Counted from the stretch's first letter, positions 11,401 to 24,000 are shown. The stretch is 64,000 nt of DNA from Dromaius novaehollandiae (GCF_036370855.1 NC_088117.1:3534001-3598000), one strand, 5' to 3'. Made by a program: numbers and translations. Notes: generated by a model not told the origin, from the letters alone.

Positions 11401-14400
11401 ATTTCAGTGTGGATGTTTCAAACTCGATAAATCACGTAGAAGAATTAACTTCAAGTTTTTTGTGAAGTAGCAGTGTCTCTTGGTACTGAGTGCATGTTTT
11501 TCCACTTTGGGTTTAGGTGGTTCAGAAGCTGACCCAGATGATTGGGAAGAACGTGAAGCTCTACGATATGGTGTTACAGTTTCTGAGAACTTTGTTCCTT
11601 CGGACAAGGAATGTTCATTACTGCACGCTACGGGCAGAACTCCTGATGTCGCTACATGACCTGGATATCAGTGAAATCTGCACCGTTGACCCGTGTCATA
11701 AGGTATTAAGCATGTGGGACAGATAGGAGTGTTACTGGACAATTTTCTGTTTCGCCCACTGCTGTGCATACCTGCTGCCCTGCAGGTCTTCAGCCCAGAG
11801 AAGATGACTCCTCTCTGTGAAGAGAGTTCAGAACTTGAATCCAAAAGTCATCTTATATTCCTTGGAACTTCAGGTGAAAATTTCATCTTGATTAACCAGC
11901 AGCTTGCTTTCATTTCATAACCCATAAATCATTCAAATTTATGGTAGTTGTGCAGTGTTTAAAACAGTGTCTAATCTGACCTATGTAGATGCTGCAAAAA
12001 ATAATCAAAAACATTAGCTAGTCCCAGATTCTTAGTCCAAGCTTGCTTCCTAGTGCTTTTGCACTAGGCAAAACACTCCCTGTTTTGCCTAGTGTGATAT
12101 ACTCCATCTGTCAATAGACTGCGTGTAACTGATTAAATACTTTGGATCTTGAATTATAAGAAGCATTAAACTATTAAAATATTGGGGGACAGGGAGTTAA
12201 TTTCACATCAGGATCTTGTTATTGGTTCTTTGTCCATAGTCAGTGTCATTATGATCTACAAGAAGGCTTTCTCTTTAATTAATTTTGCTAAGTTTTATGT
12301 GTATTCTGCTTATAGAGAATAGGTACTAAAGTGATGATTAATGTTATTGCATGCTCCTTAATGTCCTCTGGTCAAGAGTCTCAAAACCAGTATACACACC
12401 CTGACTGTTCAGAAGAGGGCAGTTCTTGTTCGATTTATAGATTGTTGCCAGTGACCTAATTTTTCCACTGCAAAATGCAGTGACTGGTGTGAGGAAAGTA
12501 TGCCATGATGAAAGCATTTCAGAAAACTGAGCAAGGTTTTTTCTGTTGTTGTTTTATTTTTTAAATTTTAAAATGACAGCTGAAATGTTGGGGAATGTAT
12601 GTTGTTTTCTTAAAGGGAAAAAACTTAAAATTAAGTCGGATAAAATGTTTCACTCAACCGTCTTTTTCCATTTTGATAATGAAACGATAAAGCAGAGGCA
12701 GCTCTGCTTTCAATATCTCCTCCTTACAGGTAGGAGTGGTATTGCCATGGCTAATATATCCCACATTTTTATTGCTAAGTGATGCTGCTTCTGTATAAGC
12801 CTCCTCCTTGTGTAACTCTGCACTGATCAGGTGTACTGGGCAGTTGTATATTTTATAGATGCCTGTTCCTTAATTGCCAGGGAATGCCTGTTTTGGGAGG
12901 GGAGAAAGTGATACTAGTTGAACTTACATCTCTCTCTCTGACCTTTTGGGAGGCTTGTATTTTTGACCTCCTCTGTATTTGCAATCAGCTTCCTATCGTA
13001 CATTACTATACTAATAAAGCATATTAATTCTAGAGATTTGGAGGTCATTCTGAGCCTGTTCTCTGTGACATCGTGTATTTTATGCCAGTTTAGATGAGTT
13101 TTTGTGGTTATTGCAAAGCTTTCTCTTTTTTTTGCTAACAGTTCACTTGGTGCCTTGATGCCTGCATTCGGGAGAAGTTTGTGGACAACAAGAGAGCTCG
13201 GGAGTTGCAAGGGTTTCTGGACGGAGTGAAGAAAGGGCAAGAACAAGTGTTGGGGTAAGCTATTCTAGGCTGTCTGTTGAGAAATCGAAAATGGATTCCC
13301 GACAGCCACAACATCTGATGGGTGTGTTAGGTATTAGTTCTTCCTTAAAGCCAAGTAACAACCAGTCGTTCTTCTACATGGTCCAATTCGGTACGCTCAT
13401 CAGCATCACTGCGCTAGGCACACTCAGGTGACGTAGTTTGTACTGCTTAAGTTACTACTCTTGAGTGGTTGTTACAGTCTCCCTCATGGCTTGGCAACTG
13501 ATTGTGTGAGGTCTCCTGTTTCATTTCAATGCAGAAGACCTTCAGTAGTTGTTTTCAGAGAGCTTCCTCTTTCAAGTCAAAAGAAACAATATTCATGGTG
13601 TTTTTTCAAGGCTGGAGAAGATTCATCAGGTTGATAGGTAATAAAAGACAGAAATTCACATTTTTGCATGATTATAGTGAGGTTCTTGCTACAGTATTTG
13701 CCCTGTGTCTATCTCCTTTCTTTAACACAGCAGTGTTCTCTCTCTCTCTCCTATAACTATAGGTATATAGTTATAAAAATATAAAACACACACACAGCTT
13801 GATACTTCACCTGATACTTGACAGACTTACAGTTCTCATGCTGGTGTAAACATTTTCTCTAGAAGCTGGTGTCCTACAGTTGGATACAGAACTGTATTGT
13901 AAGATTAGTTGCTATGTGTGACATATATTTGATTTTGCTTCTTTTTAGGGACTTATCTATGATCTTGTGTGATCCCTTTGCCATTAACACCTTAGCCTTG
14001 AGTACCATAAGGCACCTACAAGACCTGGTTGGGCAGGACACCTTACCTAGGGTGAGTATGGGCAGCCTGTGTGCCTAATGTGATACTGCTAGAGTCTTAA
14101 TTGAGTGGCATTCATCAGCAAAGCCAGAGACTGGCACAAGGCAGGTAGTACTGCTAAGCTCTCAGACGTGTGTGTAAACCAAAATAGGGGAAATGTAATA
14201 CCACCGTTCCATTCGTAGCACTTAACGTAGAGCTCTGCAGCTGCGCTCTTTGGAGACAGGCATTTTGGAGCTTTCCAAATTGACAGTGACTTCTTTGGCT
14301 CATTATGCCCTAAGGGTTATGTCTATATGCATATCCCTGCTTTGTCCTTCCGGCAGTCTGCCTTACAGCAGCAGCACTTCTTCCCTGCCGTGGTAAACGT

Positions 14401-17400
14401 GATGGGTTAATTTACACTGTTCTGGTCTGTTGGGTCTGGTATGGTACAGTTTCTGCAAGTAGTGTCTGCAGGAGGTACTTAAATGTTACAGGAGGGGAGC
14501 CTTATGGGAGCCTCAACAGTATGAGGCATTTGCTGTTTTTTCATCCCTGGGGTTTCTAAATTTCGTTGTTGGATTAAATAATTTCTTCATGACAGTTTAA
14601 GATTGAAAATGGTTTTGGCTTCAGGGCACGATATAAATGATAAACTGTTATCTTTCTTACTCATTCTTTCTGTTACTTGCTTCTGCTGAGATGCTGTGAT
14701 TCATCCTGTCACACATTGCATTTCATTATGCTAATTTGGCTGGACACCTTTAAAAACAGTGTCATGATCAGATTGGCTGCATACCTCTTGGCATGTTATA
14801 AAATATTATGGAAAAAAAACTCAAGTGTGTCTGGTTGTGCTTGCAGCTATTAGAATTGCTTTGAGCAATCAGTTGTCAGTTAAATTGGAGAACTGGTCGC
14901 CTCTAGCAATCTTTGACAAAGTAGTTAATCCAGGAGAACTTTGAATCTAAACCACTACTTCCAAATAAATGTCCATATATGCAACTTGTAGAAGATGAAA
15001 ATAGCTGTTTTTTTCTTCCTCTTAAAATTCAAGGAAAGCCCGGATCTGCTGCTGCTCCTTAGGATGCTGTCTCTGGGGCAGGGGGCTTGGGACATGATTG
15101 ACAGCCAAGTCTTCAAGGAACCAAAAATGGTGAGCCTTCTTTAGATTGGTTTCTTGTTTTTTTGTATTATGTTTCCATGTTTCAATCTTCAGGTCAGCTT
15201 TCTGCACACCTCTCATCATAGCTTTCTTGGAAAAAATACACAAATGTTTGCAGAGCAGCAGGTCAAATGGACACACTGTAAACTTTGCTTACATGCTTTT
15301 TCGTTTCCACAAATGTCTGGCCCTCACAGTTTTTAGTCTGATCTCTCACTCTATTAAAATTCTCACTGGTTGCTCATTATTCCTGGGACATTCTACCCAA
15401 ATGACAGGTTTGTAAGGCAGATTTGATATGGGAAAGCAGGATTTCAGAGGCTGGTGTGAAGCTTTGGTAACAGTGTAGTAGCTTCTCTTCGACAGGAAGA
15501 ATATTTTTGCCTTCCAGATCTCTGTGACAATAATTTTATGTAAGTGTCACATTCAGCTGCCGAATTACTGAATGACAATTTTTCTGTGCTGTTCCTTTGG
15601 CCAATATTATAGGCAGCCCTAGTGAGCTCTGGGAGCAGATAGCTTCAGCTGACAGCAGGAAGGCTAACCACAATCTTGCACAGTAGGACAGTTTCTCAAG
15701 AGAAGTTTGGTGTTTCTGTTCTGGACTGTAAAGCATCAAATGTCTACCTCAGGGGACAGCTGAAGTCCCCAAGATGTATGTTATTGGCTGACTGCACATT
15801 TAAATTTACCATGGGAAGAGTGTGCGTTAATACTCAGATTGTAATGGTAAAGGTGACTGACACTCCAGGGGCGGCACTGTGATTATCTTGCAGCTCATTG
15901 GAAGTGTTCTCATGAATCTTTTGGAAAGAAATTTTGAAGCTTTTTTTCTAAAGGAAATCACATCTGTATTTAAAATCTGTTCTATTTGTGATTTCGCAAG
16001 AATTAGCCTCCCATTCTGTGAATTTGGTACCACGCAGGTTGATCTACCTCTTACAGAACCAGTGTGTGTGGACAGGAGATGCACACAAACTTTCTTGTTG
16101 CTACTCCAGCTGTGTGTTGGTCCCTGTCGGTTTAGGGAATGAACAAAAGAATTTACAACTTTTGATAAAAGCAGTTTGGTACCATCCTTAATATACAGTG
16201 TTTGCAAAAATTTTGGAAAAGATGTCTCAGAAGAAGTACATGTTATGTAAGTGTCAATTCAAAGAATTTGAGCAGGAGTACATTTGTAGATGAGGTGATG
16301 TCCAGTTTTCCTAATTACCACTGGAGCATGTGGAAGTGAAGTTTTCAAGCAGGTTGAAAAGAACTGGATGTTTGAAAGATTATTTTCCTAAGTTTAGAGT
16401 AGGGATCATAATATTGGCTCAATATTTGTTACAATGCTCTGAGACCTTTAGATGACATGAACTGATTGATGCAAATACTGTTTTTTTTCCCCCTCTGTTC
16501 TTCCCTCCTTCTAAGGAAGCTGAGTTGATCACAAAGTTCTTACCTATGTTGATGTCTTTCGTGGTGGATGACCACACGTTCAACGTAGATCAGAAACTGC
16601 CCTCAGAAGAGAAGGGGCCAATTCCCTACCCCAGCGTGATCCCTGAAGCTTTCACCAAGTATGTAATCTGCCGTACCAATTTTGTACATATTAGTCATGT
16701 TACCGAAGCAAAACGTCAAAGAGCTAGCCAGCACTGACAGAAAATAACAGTGTATGTGGCAAAATGAAGACTTTCTTGGGGTGTGATTTTTAGCTCTAAC
16801 TAATCGAGGCTAAAATTTTCCATTAGAACAGTTTTCAACCATGATTCCTCAAATAAAATTAATTTACATAAAATAATAATGTTTCTTGATATGACTGTTG
16901 TTTCTGCACGGTGTCTATGAAAGTATTTGGTACTACTGCTTTCAAATATGCTGCTTATGTAGCTTCCCAAGCAGCGCACGATGAGTGTTTGAGTGATATC
17001 ATTTAGCCTGGGTGCAGCTGCCGGTGCTTGCTTTCTAATGAGTCCTAGTGTAGATTGTAAGATTTGCATTTTATCACAGGGACTCATTCTCTGTTGATAA
17101 CCTGTCACTCCAGGGACTTCAAAAGGAAAAACAAACATCCTCTGTATGCTCAGTTGTATTCAGCTCTTGCACTAGTTTCCAAAAAAATTCTTATCTGTAT
17201 GTCAGAATCCGGAATATTGTATCCCAGTAGAGTTGTACTTGCAACTGTTTTATTGCAGCAGTGGTATTTGACCTTTGGTAAACTTTAAAACAAAACAAAA
17301 TTGGAATTTGTATCATGTTTGAGTTTTTGGGCCTCTTTTAAATCTCATTTTGAGTGAGCACTTTTATCATTAATACTATTTTAAATGCTCACAATCAAAT

Positions 17401-20158
17401 CTGATTGATTGTGAGACAGCACAATGTTTGCTGAAAGGTAGATTTTTTTGGACTGCAGCAGTGGATATAGTGATCTACTCAGTCACCAAGTAACTGCTTC
17501 TCATCAGGTTTGAGGTTAGCTATTGCCGTAACTGCTTGATTCCTATCCAGCATGGGATTTTAAACCCTCTTAAAAACTTTTTTTGGATCTGTACTTGCTT
17601 TATTGATTAAGAACCCTTTTTGGCTGTAACAGATTCTTGCAGGAGAACAGAATAGCTTGTGAGATTGGGCTATATTACATCCTTCACATCACTAAACAGA
17701 GGAACAAGAATGCTTTCCTTAGGCTTTTGCCAGCACTGGGTGAGTTTTGTTCTTGTCTTCTATTCTATAGCTGTTTGCCGTGTACTGGAGAGCTAGAAGG
17801 AGGCAAATAAGAACCTGGGGTGAATGTGATTTTAGAGTCAAAGAGCATTGCATTCTGTTTTTGGCTCTTCTGGTAAATTAGTTGTAAGGCACTGTAGAAG
17901 GGTGTGCTTATTTCTGTCTGCAATGGGGATTTTTCTGCCAATCCAAGAATTTAGGCATATTGACTGAAGGTCAGTAACTCTTTATATCAAAGACTGCATT
18001 AACAATGAGATTAGCTGAGATCTATTTGAAGTGAAGCTGGAAGATAAAACAGCAGGTGGCTTAGTTCTTCTGCAGCTCACAGTGGTTGCATATGGCCTGA
18101 AATTCTTGGGACTCAGCAGTGTGGTGAAAAAACTTGTAACAAGACAAGACCCAGCACAACCCTAAACTTCTCCCTGGGGTTACCTTCTTCACTGACTTCT
18201 GTAGGTTAAGTTTAATAAGAGCTCTGAATTAATCTTAGGAATTGCTGCTGCTAGTAATGGGGGGTTTCACTTCCCCACTCCCTGCCTTGCCCCAGCTCTG
18301 GTGTTCTTTTGACCCTTTGCTGAGCTCATTTGTGCTGCTGAGTTTTCCGCCAGGTAAGTGGTTTGCATCTGCTCACTGTGGGGTCTGAGGAGCACAAGGA
18401 GGTGGACGTGGCCATGAACGGAGGATTGTGGAGAAGGTTATTAGGGGGCTTTGTGATTTTGGCAGCAGCAAGCTATTGTATGAGACTTCAGTCTTGGTGG
18501 AGACATGGGTTTTCCACAAACTCTTCTCACCCCCTCTGCTCTTAATGTTTTGTGTCTGGAAGGTCATAGCCACCTGTGTGGATTACCTCTTGCAAAAGCC
18601 AGTGAAGGAAATTTCACTGCAGAGTTTTCGGCAGGAACATCTGCTGCTGTGTAGTCAGGGTCTGGCACATTCTTGCTGATCTTAATCTCTTTCCTTTTGT
18701 GTTGTATAGTTGAGACATTCAGTGACTTGGCCTTCAGTGATATTTTTCTGCATTTACTCACCGGTAACCTCACGCTGCTGGGTGATGAATTTGCGCTTGA
18801 GGAGTTCTGCACCAGTCTCTTTGATGGCTTCTTTCTCACTGCCTGCTCAAGGTAAATCTGATGTTCCTCAACAGAAGTGAGTTTACAAGACAGCTGAGAG
18901 AGGTTGTACTTCTTTGATCTCTTGTTTAATCTTTCAGCATATAGTGGAAATACCGGCCTGATAATATTTTTTCTTTAAGAAAAGGCTTATGTTTGGTGAT
19001 TATTTATTTTTTTAACTGCGAAATTATTAAGTGTTGATTATAAATTATTACATAAACTGTAAATTCCTTGTTTGCAAACTGGAGTTTCAAAAGACAATAT
19101 TCTTCATCGTTTGTAGTAGCCGTGAATATGAAGAGTTAACTTCAGCTCTTTGCCTTATCAGCTGCACACAGAAAAGCTGTTTTTATCTGTTAATTCTGTT
19201 AAGTCAATGTGGTTCAACTGGTGGCCTTCAGAGTAAATCTAACCTCCAGAATGCTTCCCCAAATGCGACTAGAACTGCTGTTCAAGCATAGCAGCATCTG
19301 TTGCTGATACCACTTCCTCTGCATATACTTAGGGACAAACATTCTCCTGAATGTGCATATGACCTGGCCAACAGAGAGACCAGCTGCTGCCACTTGCTAC
19401 AATCTGTGCTTAAAAACTCTCCTTCCTTTCTCATAGCTACTAATATTTAGTCCACCCCTGTTGAATGACTATATGAATTGCTTGGAAATCTAAGGCAGGC
19501 TTAGCATTTTGTAGCATGCAGGCAATTCTGAGGTCTTTTGGCAAATTATAACAAATCTTTCAGTCTCTGGGTGTGTAAGGTATTCTTCTGATACTATTGC
19601 TGTAGCTTTCTCTTTTTCAAGTAAGACTATGTTTGTTTATATCAGTTATTCTGCTTCAAAATTGCTCTTTGCAGAAAGGAGAATGTACATAGACATGTCC
19701 TAAGACTGCTGCTTCATCTCCATCACAAAGTGGCTCCTGCCAAGTTAGAGTCTCTTCAGAAGGCTTTGGAACCCACCAAGCAGGTAAGAAGAGAAGTATG
19801 GAAATTAAGCAGCTGCCTTCCCAGACATTACTTAATGGAACATGTGCTCTGCTTAGATAGCAGCTTTCCAAGTATTCCAAGTTATGTCTTAATTACCTTC
19901 TAACTTCCTCTTTGTACAATGGTTTGTGTTAAAACATTTGTGGTAGTTGCGTATTTAGTGCTCTAGCTAGAATGAAATATGACTCTTCTGTTTCTCCCCT
20001 CCCTGATGCTCATTCTACAGAGCGGAGAAGCTGTGAAGGAGCTTTATAACCAGCTCACTGAGAAACTGGAGCTTCGCAAGCCTAGTCCAGCTGAAGTGAC
20101 TGAGACTCCCTCCATGGAACTGCCCTTGCCCACTGTGCCCACACCAACCTCACGCTGA
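8300..20158 (+). CDS. NELFB: NELFB (COBRA1), negative elongation factor complex subunit B, complete
   Basis: Thirteen coding exons: 8300-8401, 8623-8786, 8975-9074, 9850-10080, 11517-11702, 13142-13254, 13949-14051, 15034-15129, 16516-16658, 17633-17739, 18710-18851, 19675-19783, 20021-20158. The sum is 1734 nt, or 577 residues plus TGA; human NELFB is about 580. All borders are GT-AG and every phase closes. NELF-B is a nuclear helical-repeat scaffold of the four-subunit NELF complex. With DSIF it holds RNA polymerase II in promoter-proximal pausing, and it was also described as a BRCA1 cofactor. The protein is almost collinear with remembered human NELFB (for example NGEDLKETLTNCTEPLKAI and SPSPKTRRQGEVVQ), diverging mainly in the proline-rich C-terminal tail. 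The start has a GCCGCC context just before ATG. No truncation or frameshift is seen. Confidence 0.98.
8623..8786 (+). CDS. NELFB: NELFB coding exon 2
   Basis: Residues 35-88 plus two bases, starting TENGVLLPSLQSALPFLDLH. The acceptor is TTGGCAG; the donor gtgtgt splits an Arg codon with exon 3. Confidence 0.97.
8975..9074 (+). CDS. NELFB: NELFB coding exon 3
   Basis: Residues 89-122 (YKKLEDLLEKSFSLVKMPS, ending HLPK). The acceptor is CATTTTCAG and the donor gtaaaa. Confidence 0.97.
9850..10080 (+). CDS. NELFB: NELFB coding exon 4
   Basis: Residues 123-199, from VPEKKLKLVMADK to SPSPKTRRQGE. It is the largest exon, phase 0 at both ends. The acceptor is TTATAG and the donor gtaaga. Confidence 0.98.
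11517..11702 (+). CDS. NELFB: NELFB coding exon 5
   Basis: Residues 200-261 (VVQKLTQMIGKNVKLYDMVL to DPCHK). The acceptor is GTTTAG and the donor gtatta. This block is nearly invariant in the family. Confidence 0.98.
12049..12094. repeat. Compound overlapping inverted repeats in NELFB intron 5
   Basis: CCTAGTGC (12049-12056) pairs perfectly with GCACTAGG (12061-12068) across a TTTT loop. CACTAGGCAAAAC (12062-12074) pairs perfectly with GTTTTGCCTAGTG (12082-12094) across a 7-nt loop. The middle arm is shared, so the two hairpins exclude each other. Confidence 0.95.
13142..13254 (+). CDS. NELFB: NELFB coding exon 6
   Basis: Residues 262-298 plus two bases (FTWCLDACIREKFVDNKRAR). The donor is gtaagc. 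The final Gly codon is completed in exon 7, which fixes the border at 13254 among a run of G. Confidence 0.96.
13949..14051 (+). CDS. NELFB: NELFB coding exon 7
   Basis: Residues 299-333 (DLSMILCDPFAINTLALST to TLPR). The acceptor is CTTTTTAG and the donor gtgagt. Confidence 0.97.
15034..15129 (+). CDS. NELFB: NELFB coding exon 8
   Basis: Residues 334-365 (ESPDLLLLLRMLSLGQGAWD to KEPKM), phase 0 at both ends. The acceptor is ATTCAAG and the donor gtgagc. Confidence 0.97.
16516..16658 (+). CDS. NELFB: NELFB coding exon 9
   Basis: Residues 366-412 plus two bases (EAELITKFLPMLMSFVVDDH onward). Its end, VPEAFTK-like, is among the less conserved internal stretches. The donor is gtatgt. Confidence 0.97.
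17388..17415. repeat. Perfect 11-bp inverted repeat in NELFB intron 9
   Basis: CTCACAATCAA (17388-17398) and TTGATTGTGAG (17405-17415) are exact reverse complements separated by 6 nt. It is AT-rich and could be chance or a remnant of a small palindromic element. Confidence 0.9.
17633..17739 (+). CDS. NELFB: NELFB coding exon 10
   Basis: Residues 413-448 plus one base (FLQENRIACEIGLYYILHIT to RLLPAL). The acceptor is CTGTAACAG and the donor gtgagt. Confidence 0.97.
18710..18851 (+). CDS. NELFB: NELFB coding exon 11
   Basis: Residues 449-495 plus two bases (VETFSDLAFSDIFLHLLTGN to FFLTACS). The acceptor is TTGTATAG and the donor gtaaat. Confidence 0.97.
19675..19783 (+). CDS. NELFB: NELFB coding exon 12
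   Basis: Residues 496-532 (RKENVHRHVLRLLLHLHHKV to EPTKQ). The acceptor is CTTTGCAG and the donor gtaaga. Confidence 0.97.
20021..20158 (+). CDS. NELFB: NELFB coding exon 13 and stop
   Basis: Residues 533-577 and TGA at 20156-20158. It begins SGEAVKELYNQLTEKLE and finishes with a Pro/Thr-rich tail ending PTSR, shorter than the human tail by a few residues. The acceptor is TTCTACAG. Confidence 0.97.
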   Translation, partial: SGEAVKELYNQLTEKLELRKPSPAEVTETPSMELPLPTVPTPTSR

Positions 20159-21000
20159 GCTCTGGCTGTAGTGCAAGAGTGAGACAGGAGAAGAACCAAC
20201 CTAGTGCCCTGCAGTGTGAAGGCATTGCACTGCCTTGTCAAGCGTCTCCACCTACGGTGTGGAAACTAAAAAAAAGCCACTGAAGCTCTTTCAGGAAACA
20301 CTGCAAATTGCCCTACTCGCTGGCTCTGGCTGGTTAGAAAACTTTGTATGCAGTGCATTGCAAAGGTTTACTTTTCTTAAAGATAGCTGAGTGTCTTCTT
20401 GTAGATCCACTTAAATCTGACTGTACATTTTTTTTTTCAAAAAGAAAAGGCATATTTTTAAGCTTGGTATCTTGTATTTTTAAACTCAATTTTATGAACT
20501 GACAAATGAGTGCTAAACTCCATTATGAATGCGCAGATAGCTCATGTAAGTATAGCTTTCCCCTGGCTGTTAGTTTGCTTCTCTGAGTCGTTAGAGAGGC
20601 TTAACAGAAGGAAGTGTCAGAGGAGCTTACCTCCACTGATGTAATTTCCTGTTTTAGAATCTAGCACATTTGGTACATGGTAAGATGTGCTGCTTTAGAT
20701 TCAAATGCACCAAGAGCTGTCACTAGACCAAGAAGCAGTGAGCAGCCATCTTCTCAACTAGGCTTTTATGAAGAAGGTCAGAAACTGAATCATTCTCTCT
20801 CACCTCCCTTTTTCCCCACTCTTCCCCAAAGGAGTCGCTTGAAATGAATCTCAGAGCCACTAAAGAAAACAAAGGCTAACATGTTGCCTAATGGCAATAG
20901 GGTCTGAGGTAGCAGAATGAAATTCTGTCTTTGAAAAAACAGCCTGTTCTTTATGTCTCATCTGTGGTGGTCTCTGTAATGTTACAGTTAATTTTTTTCT
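20159..21000 (+). other. NELFB: NELFB 3' untranslated region (right end not placed)
   Basis: AT-rich sequence follows the stop codon, with T tracts near 20430 and 20460. No AATAAA hexamer is visible in the first several hundred bases, so the cleavage site is uncertain and may use a variant signal. Confidence 0.5.
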
Positions 21001-24000
21001 GCTGTCTCAGTGTAAGCCTCAGGCAGAATGTGCAGGAAGGTGGGTATGAGAGAAGAGTAAGTCATGTGAGTTTACAGGTGGAAATCCCTTCCAGGTATTG
21101 CTAACTTCCTCTTTGCATGGTTTTCTTCCTTCTGAGATCTCAACTGCTTCATAAGAATAGTGAGCATCATCCCTCTTCATCACCTCAGTGCCTTATTTCT
21201 CTGTTTATGCAGTGACTTGTCTATATCTTTTGGGAGAAATGGGAAGAAAGGCTGGGTTTCTGCATGAATTTAGATCTCAGTCCCCTAGTGCAGAGTGCTT
21301 TGGTGTACCTCATCTCCAGCCTAGCTCCTGGGGTCAGTATTGCCTTTGGCAGGCTCTCTGCAGCTCTGTCATCGAAATCCTTGGAAACGGGAACTAAGCT
21401 TAATCATCGCGCCTTTCTTGTGGAGTTTTGTTTTTCTAACTGTTAAAACTGCCATGGTAACTTACACAAACTAACATCACGCACTGCTGGTGAGCCTTTC
21501 GCAATGGAGCTATTCAAGCCCATGTTGGTGCTCCAACACTGAGGTTATTTTAGCCTGGTTTCAGGGATTCTTTTTGTCGCAAAAGGTTTCCCTTATGCTG
21601 CAGGCTGACCTTTTAATTGAGGCTGTCTGAAGAGTGGTTTACTCTCTGCCAGGTAGGAAGACCCCTGTTTCAGCCTGTATCCACAGTCCTGAGAGACATG
21701 GTGGTGGTGGGTTTTTTTTTTTTCTTCTGTGTTTTTAGATTCACGACGATGGCACAAAGAAATTGAATCCAAGAACACAAACTGGCCATTACATGTGCTG
21801 GTTGTGCTGGTGGTTGCTTCAGCTGAGGAGAGGAAATCTGTAGGCAGTGGAAAATGAGAGTGCTACCACAATTGATGCTCTCTTGGCCTAACTTCTTGCA
21901 AAAAGATGATGTGATAAGTTAGAGTAGATACAGAGTTTTCAGAAAACGTGTTTTTTGAATTGGTCTGTTTCCATTCTTTGTGCACAGACTGAGACAAGAC
22001 TGATTTCACTCCAGTGCCAGAAATTATGTGGACTTCTGCTTTATGGGTTAATCTCTGCACAGCCTAAAGCAGGCTCCAGCTGTGGGCAGGATGCTTGTTT
22101 TCCACCTGATCCAGAGTTCAGACATCTCTGGGTACTTCTCTAGAGTTCCCACTTGCAGGGGTTCACTCTTTTCTTCTGCTCCAAATGCCTTTTTATCAGA
22201 TCGTACTGTCCTGTGACAGAACTACCAGCTGAAGTTCAGTTGGACTGTAGCAGGGAAATTTTTTTCCTCTTCACCTTTTCACAGTGCCCCCCTGTTTAGC
22301 CCTTTGTATTAATGGGGTCCGCAGAGATGCACAGTAGAGCATGCAGCAACTGTGCACTGCTGTCAATGCACGCTAGAGGGTAGTGCACACCTGACTGTGC
22401 CTTGCCTTACTTGCCATTAAGTCATTGCTGCTTAAAATCCCTCCCAGTTTGGCATGGATTAGCTGGAATTGCTCCCTGTTTATGCTTGGATGTGATACCT
22501 GTGATATGGAAAAATAGCCTATTCTCACCAAACCTGGAGTGCCTGACTGGAGAATGAATTTTTACAATGAATTCTAATTATAGTGAACAATTTTGTCCTT
22601 TCTGATCACTTTTTCCTGAAAGATCATGGTAACTAATAGTACAGAGAGGTTCTTCAAGCTTTTTGGATGGCTAACATTTAATTGAAATTTTATATTGGGC
22701 TGTGAAGCAAGTTGTTTGCATTGAACTACATTAGCAAGTTGATAGAGCACTGTAATTGCAGTATTACAGTCAGTAAGAGTAGCTCTAAAATTCAGTAATT
22801 GAGGCCTCTGCTAGCAGAGGAATCAGGTTTCTCTTATGCAAAATTAGTGGAAAAGGCAATTACTATGGTGAAATATGATAAACAGCCTGATGCCCAAAGC
22901 ATGTTTAGCATCATTTCAAAACATAGCCATATTCCATTTGACATAATGATTCGATGCAGAATAGCTCTTCATGGACCGAGATAAAAGGAGACCAAATGAA
23001 TCTGCTTGGCCAGAAAAAATATGAAGACCTTCTGGATACCCATCAGCTATTGTGAGACCTGTCTATTTTGGTAGGAACTGTTTGTTTTTAGGTGCTTTTT
23101 GGCCTTCTCTCTATGTGACAGTGTAAAGGAAACCTGCCATAGGTTTAAGTTTGAAGATGCTTTCAACCTGCATGTGCAGTGCTGATCAGGCCGCTCCTGA
23201 CTGAGAGCAGGAGCATGTTTGGTTCAGGAGTCTGGTTTCAACTTGCCGTGATGGTCGGAGGTGTCTCTGCTCTGCTCTCTTGGGTGTGTGATGTTGGAAA
23301 CCTTGGGGTGTGTGAATGTCAAATCCCAAAGGCAGTTGGTGGGTTGGGCTGAAATTCTGACTCTGGGACACAGGGGATTTATTATCTCAAAACTCTTTTG
23401 AAAACACTTTAGAAAAGAAATGGCTGGAATGCAGAGAAAATAATTTTTCTCTAATTTCTCTGCATTTAGCTGCAGTCCAGAACAATGGAATTTCTTCACC
23501 AAAAAAACAAGTAAAGGTGTTAGCCCAAACTCAAATTGCAATGGCATAGGAGTTGGAAAGGGAATTCACAGAAGCAAGAAGCTTGTGCAGAAGAAAGAGG
23601 GCCAGGCTTTCATAGCAGAGAGGCCTTTTTAACTGTGGGATCAGGTGAGGAAGAGGGACACTGGCCAGATAGGACAGTGAGTTCCTGATTCAAAAGAGAG
23701 ACCAGTTATGAGCAAGATGATAGAGATTTCTCTCTTAAAGCGAAAAAAGCAGTCAAGCAGTGAATGAAATGAGGTGAGGAAGTATGCAGTATGTGTTTTG
23801 TCTATATCTGCTTGATTCCTTTCCTGAACTTCAGTGGCCAGGTTTGGGAACACATGTAGCCTGTATGTCTGGCCTGTGTTCTTGAAGGGGTGAATGGAAA
23901 ACTGGGGCTGTCCTGAACTTCACCTCTGCAATCCCTGCGCATCTGGCTCTGGAGCACAGGCCTGCCAGCAGACCAGCTGGAGCTACTCTCTTGTGGTGGA

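Larger units (their letters stand above)
9075..19674 (+). other. NELFB introns 3-11, noncoding content
   Basis: The introns between the listed exons range from about 0.7 to 1.4 kb and are AT-richer than the exons. The only structures I could single out are the compound inverted repeat in intron 5 and the 11-bp inverted repeat in intron 9. The short frames listed there in other phases have no family resemblance. Confidence 0.7.
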
